NCBI GenBank assembly: GCA_013076295.1 | Contig: RQOL01000876.1 | Span: forward strand, 4,030,001 to 4,094,000 | Length of the DNA: 64,000 bases | Source of the DNA: Sanderia malayensis | Taxonomy: Eukaryota; Cnidaria; Scyphozoa; Semaeostomeae; Pelagiidae | Direction: 5' to 3' | Part shown: positions 48,311 to 64,000 of the stretch, one piece after another | Layout of the letters: each line of letters starts with the position of its first letter | Numbering within the stretch: the first letter of the stretch is position 1 | Notes under the pieces: generated by a model | What the model was told of the DNA's origin: nothing | Databases searched by the model: none | What the model saw: only the letters and a program-made list of their open reading frames with translations | Position numbers and translations under genes: made by a program

Positions 48311-51300
48311 ATGAGTAACTCGCAAACCCCAACCTCAATTAAAGCTATTGATGACAGATCTGTGCACCAAATCTGTTCAGGCCAGGTAATACTAAGTCTT
48401 GCAACAGCCGTGAAGGAGTTGGTTGAAAACAGTATTGATGCAAATGCAACTAATGTCGAGGTCAGGTTGAGGGATTTTGGAATAGAAAGTATTGAAGTGC
48501 ATGATAATGGTGATGGAATACAGGAGAAGGATCATGAGGCTTTAGGTTTGAAGCATTATACTTCAAAATTGCGAGAATTCTCTGATCTTGCAATTGTTGA
48601 TACGTTTGGATTTAGAGGGGAAGCTCTCAGTTCACTGTGCGCACTAAGGTAAGGAAGAGCCAGCAAGCAAGCCAGCATTGCATGCAGTATATTGAACAAA
48701 TTTCAATGTCCCCAAAAGTTAAGCCAAGCGGGTTCAAAACAAGAGGATGGGGGTTTGAAAGGGTTTTGTCTGTAGAGGAGTTTACAATAATGCAAAATAT
48801 ACTCACCAAAACAGTTTCTCCACAGCAAACTTACAATCGTCACAAGACATTCGTCCAAAGATGTTGGAAGCAAATTGGAATTTGACTACGATGGCAAACT
48901 CACAAGTAAGAAGCCGTGTGCAAGAGATAAAGGAACAACTGTTGTCGTGAACCACTTATTTCAGTCTCTACCAGTCAGACACAAAGAGTTTCAAAGGAAT
49001 ATAAAGAAAGAGTTTTCTAAGTTGAATACAATTCTACAGGCGTATGGCTTGATCAGCTCAGGTGTGAAGTTAAGCTGTGTCAATTGCACAGAGAAGAACA
49101 AGAAAAATGTCATTTTATCGACACCTGGTAGCGGAGGTCTTTCAGAGAATATGGCCAGTATATTTGGTCCAAAACAGGTAAATGGAACTGACTATTTCTT
49201 CAAGAAAGACTGATGCAACATTTTCTCATTTGCATTAATAAATGTTTATCTTTGCTCAGGTTCGAAGTCTACTGGACTTTTCTCAACAATCCCCGGATGA
49301 AGATGTCCTCGAGCATTTCAACATCTCGCCTAAGGATGCAAAAAGCAATGCAGGGCTATTTGCGATTACTGGTTTTATTTCAAGGGCTGAACATGGCTGT
49401 GGTAGAAGCTCCATGGACAGACAATTCTACTTTGTCAATAAACGACCCTGTGATCTCCTTAAAGTCTCTAGACTGGTTAATGAAGTCTATCACATGTTCA
49501 ACAGAAATCAGTACCCATTTGTTGTATTGGATATTTCAACTCAGTCAGGTACAATGCCCTTTCACATAGTTTACAAAGGGTACTTCATGTGAAGCCCAAA
49601 GAATGGCACTGTGTTGTTATGCTGAATTTAATTAAAAGTTTAAAATCTAAAAGTCTCACACTTTTTATATCTTTAGATTGCATTGATGTCAATGTCACTC
49701 CTGATAAACGACAGCTTTTCATACAAAATGAGAAGCTTCTATGGGCAATTTTGAAAGCCTCCTTGCTAAAGATGTTCACAGATACTGCTGGTCAGTATAG
49801 ATTGAATGATAAGCATGCAGACAACATGTCTAGTGTTGTAAACAGCCCAAATGCTTTAGCACAAAAGGAGAGTAATAGTTATGCAGTCGAAAGCAAGCAA
49901 TCCTTTTCGGAGGGAGAGCAGCATTATGATAATTCTAGAGATTCATCGATAAATGGCCATAACAGTGCAGCATCCAAGATTTTGACAAAGTTTAAAAACC
50001 GATTTGGCAGACAAGAGGTTAAAGATAGCAGCCATGATAAAGATAACCATGTGTGTGCTGCAGTGCAGACTGGAATGGAAAGATTCACTTACAAATTATC
50101 AGAAAACTCACCCAACCATTCTGAGAGGTCGTTTATTGAGTTATCTCTCGGCAATTCTGCTGTTGACAAAGTCTCTCGATCTTCATCTGAAGAGAAAAAT
50201 ATTGATTGTTACGAAGAGGAATCATCAAGCAACTCGGTGTCTTCTAATGCATCTGTGAATTACAAAACGCCAAATGAAACAGGAGCATTAGAAGTTTCAA
50301 TGCATGGTTCTAAACCAGATGTTGCAGAGAAGACAATTGCAGAAAGAGCGATTGAAGAACCGAGCGTTAAACAAAATCTAATTGTTCCGTCGTTGTCGCC
50401 GACTGATAGTTTATCTTCTATAGAACTGATAGATTTAGAGGACGGTGACTTGAAGGGCTATGCAAAAGAAGTTCCCAAGCAGCAAACGAGGAAAGCAGAG
50501 AAAAGGAAAACTGCCGATTATTGCAATCAGAGAACAAGGCACACGCCACAGCAGACAAAAAGACCCAGGCTCTCAAACACCAAGATATTCACGCATCGAA
50601 AAGAAGTTTCGATATCTTTTGACATGAGCGATTTGCGAAGAAAGTTGAGCTCTTCACAATGCAATGACAAGCAAGATTGCTCTGATATGGAACTAAGAGG
50701 CTTTGCTGCAAAGATATCCCCCAGTCAAAACAACGATGCAGAAGATGAGTTGAGGAGAAACATAACGAAGGACATGTTTAGAGAGATGGAGATTCTGGGA
50801 CAGTTTAATCTTGGTTTCATAATTGCAAAGCTAGGTGACGATCTGTTCATTATTGATCAACACGCCACGGATGAAAAATACAACTTTGAATGCTTACAAA
50901 GAGATCACTGCTTGAAGGGGCAGAAACTCATTCACCCGAAACCCCTCGAGCTGACAGCCGTTGGGGAAAGCGTGTTGATAGATAACATTGAGATCTTTCG
51001 CAAGAACGGGTTCGATTTTCTAATCGACGAATCCCAGTGTGCCACACAAAAGGTGAAGCTCGTAGCACTGCCTACTTCGAAGAATTGGACATTTGATGTC
51101 GAAGACATTGACGAATTGATTTTCATGCTGACCGATTCACCCGGCGTTGTGTGCAGACCGAGTCGTGTAAGAAGCATGTTTGCAAGCAGAGCCTGCCGAA
51201 TGTCCACCATGGTTGGCAGTCCTTTGAATAGATTTCAAATGAAGAAACTTGTCAGTCATATGGGCGACATTGAACACCCATGGAATTGCCCACACGGTAG

Positions 51301-51364
51301 ACCAACAATGAGGCATTTGATTAATATCAAGCGAATTGATGTAAACAGCTCCAAAGACCCTTAA
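48311..51364 (+). CDS. PMS2: DNA mismatch repair endonuclease PMS2
   Basis: Four exons (48311-48648, 48826-49177, 49260-49548, 49677-51364) splice in frame to 888 residues, similar to vertebrate PMS2. With MLH1 it forms MutL-alpha, which nicks the error-bearing strand after MutS recognition in the nucleus. The GHKL ATPase motifs are present: [43 protein letters not shown] and [18 protein letters not shown] follow. A long Ser/Glu/Lys-rich linker (about 350-690) joins the C-terminal endonuclease, with metal motif [12 protein letters not shown] (from Asp720) and [15 protein letters not shown]. All catalytic residues are intact. Four exons are few for a PMS2 gene; the last holds 563 codons. Confidence 0.97.
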
Positions 51365-51917
51365 GTAAACAAATAAACAATAGCAAATGGCAATTGTTTT
51401 TTATAAAATCGTATTTTTCATTTATAATGTTTTGTTATTTTTTGCAGCTACTTTTCGTAACTTTTTTATTGTTATTGTTTTGCACAATCGTTGTCAATAG
51501 CTATCTTACGAATTTCATACCTGATGAATAGAGAATGATTTGATTTTTCTTTATTGATTGAACCTCTATGCGCGAAGTATGATAAATATACTACTTGCTA
51601 CGCCGGTGGGTGCGACAAATCGCTACATATCGAAAGGATTCTACATCCCATACAGCTCTTGAGAATTCGAAAGTTTTAAAAGGAAAGGACTCCAACGATA
51701 TTCTCAACTTGTTCAACATGACTGGAAATAATATGTCTCGACTTGTCAGAATTGACAAACTACGTCATGAGGTAAGGAATTGGGTCATGAACGAAATAAT
51801 AATCATTGACAAAAGATATTGTGATGACCGGAAGTGAAATCAAAGCAAAATATATTAGCACGCAAAAATGGTCGAGCTGTTGTTTAGGTGGAACTGCTGG
51901 ACAGAATACCAGTTAAT

Positions 51918-56249
<4,332 letters not shown>

Positions 56250-56719
56250 ATAGTCGCAATTTTGCAGCAAGATGTCATAAATCTGAATTTGCAACTTTAT
56301 TAATGCATCAGCGGATATCATATCGAGAGAAATGTTTTTGATGATAAAATTACTTTTTTTGAATGAATTTATATTATACGTTCAATTTGAAACTATGAAT
56401 AGTCAGATATTGCATTGCATTGCTATTAAATTGAATTGCCAACATTCCCGAGCTGTGTCTATATTTAACTTTTCCAAAAACTTTATTGAATTTGAGCACA
56501 AATTACTCAATTCAAGCTTTATTGAATTGAGTAAGTTGAGACCTGGTTTCAAATGAACATTCGGGCAAAGTAAGTGGTTAACAAGACTGTCATATGATTG
56601 TCCGCGTGCGGAACAATTTTCGATTTCGATCCGGGTATTGTGAATTGTCTGGAACGACCAACAAGGAAGTAGATAACAATACAATCCATCCAGCTGACGT
56701 CTTCATTTTTCAAAGCAAT

Positions 56720-57991
<1,272 letters not shown>

Positions 57992-58691
57992 ACATATTAA
58001 AAGCTCTTTTTATCTTAAAAGCTCGGAGAACAAATGCATTCTCTTGAAGCACCCATCTATTGCTTGTTAGATACATATAAAAACCACAACAATTGTATTA
58101 TCCTTCTAATTTGTTTGTTGTTTCTTGTGACTTTTGTACAGGGCTTTGGGGAGGGGAATGCTTATAGATTGTTTTGCAGCCTCATGTTGAATTTCCATAA
58201 TATTATATGTTAAATTGTAAGTTTTATATAAAATACTACACAGTATAATTATAAAACAAGTGACGTTTATTTCAACTCGTACTGTCGCAATGTCGCGCTG
58301 GTTCGAAAAATATAAAAGTGAGGCAGATTTTGTCGTAAAAAGGATGTACTCTTTATTGCAATTTGTATGCAAAATAATAGAAGATAAAAATTACAGAAAC
58401 TGATTTTGATTCAGCAACTTCGAAATGCAGAGCAGTTGCTAAATATTATTTTGTGATAGAGCAAATTTCTTTGGCGCAGGGGCGGGTGCCAAGAAAAATC
58501 GTGGGATGATATGTAAAGACGATTTCAAACGAGGCTATCAAACATGAGATGCAGGAAAATAGAAACAATGATTATAAAGCAACGAAGAGGCGCCTTTATA
58601 TGATTGAATACGCCCCTTCCTTTGCTCTCTTTATTTAATAAAATATTTCTTTTCAATAAAATATTTTCCACCGTTGGTGGAGCGAAAGCAT

Positions 58692-58725
58692 GAGCAAAAA
58701 CACAGGGACGCAATGTAATGAGTCT
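58692..58725. repeat. Half-copy of the 20233 foldback repeat
   Basis: GAGCAAAAACACAGGGACGC then AATGTAATGAGTCT matches the right arm at 20290-20332 with a 9-nt deletion and one substitution. Confidence 0.5.
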
Positions 58726-58866
58726 ATATGATACAGCAAGCAGACCAGCAGAAGCAGGTATCATATTGCATGAATCAAAGTCAAATCAACAAGGATCACA
58801 CATAATTTGATCGGCAAGCCAATCATAAACGTGTAAATAGCGTCCCGTGGACAAAGTCCCAAAAAG

Positions 58867-61861
58867 ATGCTGACTTGTTCCAGATGCACTCGCGTTTGGG
58901 CCTTCAGATCAAATAAATGTCTGGCAAATATTTTTACTGACAGCGTTCAAGTGAACAGAGGAATTCAGAAAGGCATAGCTGCCAGTCTGTGTAAAAGCAG
59001 AAACTTATCTGGCACAAGCATCATGAGTGGAAAGTTTTTAACACCGAATAATTTAAATCCAAATGTTAAGAAGGTCGAGTATGCTGTTCGTGGACCAATT
59101 GTTCAAATAGCTTCTGAAATAGAAGCAGAACTTGAATCGGTAGGCCTGTTTACAAAGTCTTATTCCCTGACAAATACTCTCGTAAACCTAAAAATTGCCA
59201 ACTTCTAGTTCCCTACCTAGCTTATTATGAATCTATTGATATCTATGATTCCTTAAAACAATTGCCCCTAATTGAAAACAATTGAATTGAAAGTGCCCAT
59301 TATATCTGAATTTGATAATTGTTGAATTCCCAGGGCGTAAAAAAGGCATTTGAGGATGTAGTGAAAGCAAATATTGGAGACTGCCATGCAGTTGGGCAAC
59401 AGCCAATTACATTCATTAGACAGGTAGGCTATAAAGTTGAGCCTTGCAATGCAATTTCAATGTAGCTGGAGGATTTTGCTTGACCTGAATTCCAATTACA
59501 TTTCATTATGATTTGCACTGGCCTCACAGATGTCACTGTTAATTTCCTGTTAGGTAGTTGCAGCATGCACATGTCCAGACTTGATGGACATGAACGTATT
59601 CCCTTCTGACGTAACAAAAAGGGCTACGAAGATTCTTGCAGGGATAAAAAATAGCATTGGATGTTATAGCGAGTCTCAGGGTATACAATTAGTAAGAAAG
59701 GATGTCGCAAAGTATATTGAAAGGCGAGATGGATACCCCACTAGTGCGGATGATATTTTTATCACCAATGGTGCAAGCTCTGGCATAAAAGTAGGTTGGA
59801 TTTTAGCTATGGCATAGAGTATTGTTTTCTTTGATAAATAATGAAAGACCTAGATGATGTGACGTGATGTCTTTGTCCATTTCTAGTTGATACTGCAATG
59901 TTTTATATCAGAAAAAGAGAAAACTGGCGTTATGATTCCCATACCTCAATATCCATTGTATTCAGCCACTATTTCTGAATATGGTCTTCACCAAATTGGC
60001 TATTATTTGGACGAAGAAAACAATTGGAGACTGGACAAAAATGAACTAAAACGAAGTCTCAATGAATCTCGTAAACATTGCACACCGAGAGTCCTTTGTG
60101 TAATAAACCCAGGAAATCCCACTGGACAGGTCTTGTCTTATGAAAATGTTAAAGAAATCATTGAGTTTTGCATGGAAGAGAAGCTTTTCCTTTTGGCTGA
60201 TGAAGTATATCAGGATAACATATACGGTACTGAGAAGTTTCACTCATTTAAAAAAGTGCTCAGGGATATGGGTGAAAAAGGAGATGGGTTTGAGTTAGCA
60301 TCATTTCATTCTGTCTCCAAAGGATTCATGGGAGAGTAAGTAGTGTTAGTTGTGCCTAAGTACTTTAAATTATTATCAGCGAAACATTTTTGGCAAACAA
60401 ACATGATTTTATTTTGCTCCTTCAGATGTGGACTTCGTGGTGGATATGCTGAAGTGGTTGGAGTTGATGTTGAAGTGATGAAACAGTTGAAAAAGCTGCA
60501 ATCAGCACAGTTGGGATCAAATGTTGTTGGTCAAATTGTTTTGGATTGCATTATGGATCAGCCTCAGCCTGGCGACGAATCTTATGAACTTTTCATAAAG
60601 GTAAAGTAAATTTCCTTCAAACTCCAAGATTTCAATCAATTCAAGATATAATTACTCAAAGAAAAATCAGGTTTAATTTGCCATGAAGTGAAGTTCTTTC
60701 TTTTCAATTTCAGGAAAAGACTGGTGTTCTGGATTCATTGAAAATACGCGGAAAGATGGTGCACGAGATATTGAATACAATTGAAGGCGTGAGTTGTAAT
60801 GAGGTCATGGGAGCAATGTATGCCTTTCCAAGGATTCGTTTGCCTCAAAAAGCTATAGATAAAGCCAAGGTATAGCAATTTTTGAAAAATGCAATTAAAT
60901 TAACATGCGACGAAGTTTTGGGGTTAAAAATGTCCGGCTCAACCACGAAGCATTTCGACCGCACGTTGTGTATGGACAACTATTTTTCTTTTTCAGTCTG
61001 TTGGCGATGAACCCGACTTTTTCTATTGCAAGAATTTACTACAAGAGACAGGACTGTGCGTTGTACCGGGAAGTGGCTTTGTACAGAAGGAAGGCACTTA
61101 TCATTTCAGGTAATTAAATCACTGATTAAACCAGGATTAGGTCTCTTTAACCAACGAAACCAACGAATTGTACAAATAATACGCAACGGAAGGAGTTAAC
61201 GGTTTTTACACAGAATAAAAGACTGCTTACTTACCAATTTTACATCCACGGTCATATTCTTTCTTCAATTCTTGAAGTAAGCTTCTCGCATCTACCAATT
61301 CCATTGAAACCAAAATGGGCCTAACTCGAATGTAAGTCTTCCTGGACTGACTTTATCGACTGGCTTGACTGGCTGAACTGTTTTTTAATTTCTCGATTTG
61401 TCATGCATGTTTACTCCAGGCACACGCGAATTGAGTCCCCATAGCGAATCACTTTGCGTTCTTAATAAAGATGCACGCAACAGCATCAAGCTCGTGGCAT
61501 GTGAACCAATGAGAAAGAAGAGAGAAAAATACTACATCTTTTCGTCCGCTAGAGAAACAAACATTATCAGACCAGACATAACAATTCATTTAATATCATA
61601 ATATGGGCATAGTATTCCCCAGAGGGTTATAATAATGTTTAGTTACTAAAATGATTAATATAGGCGTTGTTCCACAAATTCTTGGTCCATAATCTTATGT
61701 TTATTTGTTTTTCCTATTTTGAAGACTACACTGGTATATAAGATTAACATTTAGCATTTTTATTTTTCAGAATGACAATTCTACCGCCTGTGGATAAAAT
61801 TAAATCGTTCCTAGAACGATTCAAGGCATTTCACGTGAAGTTCATGGAAACGTATAAATAA
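58867..61861 (+). CDS. GPT2: Alanine aminotransferase (mitochondrial form likely)
   Basis: Eight exons (58867-59139, 59334-59423, 59554-59790, 59887-60335, 60426-60600, 60714-60869, 60997-61109, 61771-61861) give 527 residues. The PLP enzyme exchanges amino groups between alanine and 2-oxoglutarate. The N-terminal 55 residues are Arg/Lys/Ser-rich with few acids, a probable mitochondrial presequence; a second in-frame Met ([10 protein letters not shown]) could start a cytosolic form. Family blocks: [50 protein letters not shown], and SVSKGFMGE with the PLP lysine at about 345. The closing blocks [15 protein letters not shown] and FHVKFME agree with ALT. AATAAA at 61884 follows the stop. Confidence 0.95.
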
Positions 61862-62296
61862 TTTTACATGAACGAAACTAAAAAATAAAAAATCTAAACA
61901 TAAAAACTGCAGGAATAATATCAGCACTAAATGTAATATTTGAATTTTGAATTTGTGTACTGGTGTGTGTATTCATTTGAGCTTATGTGAAGTTTTTATG
62001 TTTGGTGTTTAAACCAACCTTCAATTATCCAGTGAAAATTCAATCTTTCTTCTTGCAAAGCTCTATGCTTATATACGGTCAATTCTAAATACTTCAGTTA
62101 ATTTCTTATCTATAGAACACTGCATCTCTGTCTGCAACAATATTCTATTTATGTCTACAATGATATATACGCAAGTCTAATGCACAACAACACATTTGAC
62201 CTGTTTGAAAATCTCGGCGCATTTGAAAACAGTCGTTGCTGAACTTTTTCTAGCAGATGGAAAATTATGAAAATTGCTTACCTTTGGTCCATTGCT

Positions 62297-63714
62297 TTAG
62301 GACGAATCAACTGCGTTGCGTTTACCCTCTCTGACCACAACGGACCTTGCGGCAGGATATTCACTCTGTTCCTCATCCAACGGTCCTATCTTGGCCCAGA
62401 AACACCTCAAACATGGCAACACTTTGGCAGCCTCGATTCGAAACTTCTTATTCAACACGACGTATATGATGGGATTTGCAGCCGCATGCGCAGTTGTTGA
62501 CCAGCCGGCAAACAGCAGCATTCCGGAGGGAATCCGAGCACGGGGGTTGAGTATTCGCGTGAAAACCAGTATGACGTAGGGAACCCAGCAAAGACAGAAT
62601 ATGGACAAGATGACAAAGACGATAAGAGTTGCTCTACCTTCACGCTGCATGTTCTTTGCTTGCGCCTTCTTGTTTCCAGACATATCCTTGTCCTTCCATT
62701 TGGCCAGTTGTCGCTTGTGTCTTCGAAGCACCAAATACACGCGGACATAACATACGAGCATCGTGGCAAATGGGATGAGAAAGCTCGTCAGTCCGAGCAG
62801 AAACGCAAAGCCGGTTTCTTTCGTCAATGAAAATTTACATACACTCGAACCCGGTGTCCAAAGGTATTCATTCCAGCCAATAACAGGCAGCATACTAACA
62901 ACCAGTGCCCAAATCCACGTGACGCAAATCATGATAAGTGCTTGGTTTAATGTGAGACGCTTCCTTGTGGCCGAAGCAATCGCTTGGTGTCTAGAATGAG
63001 ATATTGAGAAAATGACAAGAAATCCCGATAACTCGAGCCTCCTCAAAGGGACAGATAAGAATGATTCGAGTTAACGGAGTTATCGAGGCTTAGAAAGTAG
63101 TAGCGAGGCTTTCAAGGGGAATGAAAATTTGTTAGTGCTATTCGGGATGATTAGTTTGTCTGAGTAAATAGACAACAGTTAATGTTCGATTAGGCCCCCC
63201 CGGGTCCTACTTGAAAAATTAACTTTAGGTGGGGCTTATTCGAGGGAGGGGTTCACTCGAAGGCGGGGGCTTAATCGAGGGTGTACGGCATATAGCATAG
63301 AATAATAGCTTACCGATCAATACTTATAGTAGCCATGGTTAATATACTTGCAGATCCAACAAAATTAGTCACCATCCCGTTGAAGTTACACATGCCTTTA
63401 CCGAAAACCCATCGCGTCTCTACATTGATGCTAATGCTGAACGGCAGGACTAGAACAGCCATGAGCAGGTCAATGACGGCAAGGCTGGCAAGAAACGAGT
63501 TCGTCACTCTGATGTTCCTGTTTAGACGCTGTCTGAACAGAACAACCAGTACGAGAAGGTTACCAAGTATAGTCATTGTCATTGTTGCAATGAAGCCGAA
63601 AACAATGAACGATGTTTGAGTCTTGGTGACATGAAATACCGAGCCACTCAGTGTTGTGCTCATTGTTGCTGTGCTGATGATTGGCAGTGGTGTGCTTGTT
63701 GCGTTTTGATTCAT
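62297..63714 (-). CDS. Rhodopsin-family (class A) GPCR, orphan
   Basis: Two exons (63714-63314 and 62990-62297) splice in phase 2 to 364 residues, with the intron inside the codon for Arg of the DRY motif. Seven helices are visible: GNLLVLVVLF (N1.50), LASLAVIDLLMAV (D2.50), Cys3.25, the G-protein motif DRH instead of DRY, a tryptophan-rich TM4 (VTWIWALVVSMLPVIGW), FCLCWVPY (CWxP) and NPIIYVVLN (NPxxY). The N-terminus is Thr/Ser-rich with a possible N-glycosylation site (NAT). Thr replaces Asp3.32, so a biogenic-amine ligand is unlikely, and Thr at 7.43 rules out an opsin. The intron at DRY is a common GPCR intron position. I cannot name the ligand. Confidence 0.9.
63186..63292. repeat. Degraded 'CGAATAAGC'-type repeat in the GPCR intron
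   Basis: GGGGCTTATTCGAGGG and GGGGGCTTAATCGAGGGTGTACGG resemble the termini of the family at 39727 and 55131; the rest has decayed. Confidence 0.5.
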
Positions 63715-64000
63715 CTCTGGGCGTTGGCTTGTGATGCGTCAAGAGGCTTCGATGTCGAACGATTAATACAAGTGTTCTGTGTTCAGTTGCACCTCTGTGT
63801 GACACTCCTTGTCAAATATCTGTTGCCAATACAACTGTCTGAAGATGGTATAACAGATCACATCTGAAAATGAAAGACATGCAACACTATTATTAATTTT
63901 AGCAAGTACATACGACTTGACCATCTGCAATGCGGTTAAAATTATTTATAGACGAAATGAAGCAGTGTCTTCAGGGACTCCATACTTCAATCATATTCCT
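63715..64000. other. Upstream flank of the GPCR gene
   Basis: No coding exon visible; it should contain the 5'UTR and promoter on the minus strand. Too short to judge. Confidence 0.3.

Noticed and set aside
51595..51840. 80-codon frame just upstream of the receptor kinase as its first exon
   Set aside because: It has no signal peptide or similarity; the ATG at 51918 encodes a good signal peptide that splices in phase to the CRD. At most it is a 5'UTR exon.

Overview
The window is nuclear DNA of a non-bilaterian animal. It is AT-rich, its genes are intron-dense with GT-AG introns, it carries metazoan families (a SoxB-type HMG gene, a receptor tyrosine kinase, a rhodopsin-family GPCR, a selenoprotein deiodinase), and the gaps between genes are full of short inverted-repeat transposons. 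A cnidarian fits best and a sponge is not excluded; the sequence alone does not name the species. All exon models below were built by eye from splice sites, reading phase and family similarity, without transcript evidence.

Layout. About 1-6.6 kb: a SoxB-like gene (+) with a single coding exon, a TATA box, a probable 5'UTR intron and, 0.7 kb upstream of the ATG, a perfect match to the composite SOX-POU element known from vertebrate pluripotency enhancers. 6.6-14.4 kb: no recognisable gene, but a minisatellite and a diverged inverted-repeat pair. 14.4-17.4 kb (-): glycine cleavage H protein (GCSH) and a two-exon Ras/Rab-like GTPase. 17.56-17.82 kb (+): tRNA-Ala(TGC) and an intron-containing tRNA-Ile(TAT). 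18.8-30.7 kb (-): RELCH, about 32 exons, the largest gene. 31.1-32.2 kb (-): a secreted phospholipase A2 of the conodipine-like type. 33.8-35.5 kb (-): an iodothyronine-deiodinase-like protein with an in-frame TGA at the selenocysteine position. 35.7-45.4 kb: a gene-free block holding several foldback elements, three of them packed into about 2.1 kb. 45.6-61.9 kb: five genes in a row on + (SQSTM1/p62, PMS2, a Frizzled-CRD receptor tyrosine kinase, PDCD6/ALG-2, alanine aminotransferase). 62.3-63.7 kb (-): an orphan class A GPCR.

How they work together. These are independent housekeeping and signalling genes, not a pathway cluster. GCSH and alanine aminotransferase are mitochondrial amino-acid enzymes; RELCH, SQSTM1 and PDCD6 act in endosome, autophagy and membrane traffic; PMS2 is mismatch repair; the kinase and the GPCR are surface receptors.

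The points most worth a second look are the SOX-POU element in front of a Sox gene, the selenoprotein deiodinase (no SECIS found by eye), a receptor kinase whose whole ectodomain is one Frizzled-type cysteine-rich domain, a 15-nt micro-exon in PDCD6 at the place where vertebrate ALG-2 is alternatively spliced, a hAT-type element with a perfect 8-bp target duplication 59 bp before the PMS2 start codon, and the foldback cluster at 42.6-44.7 kb.
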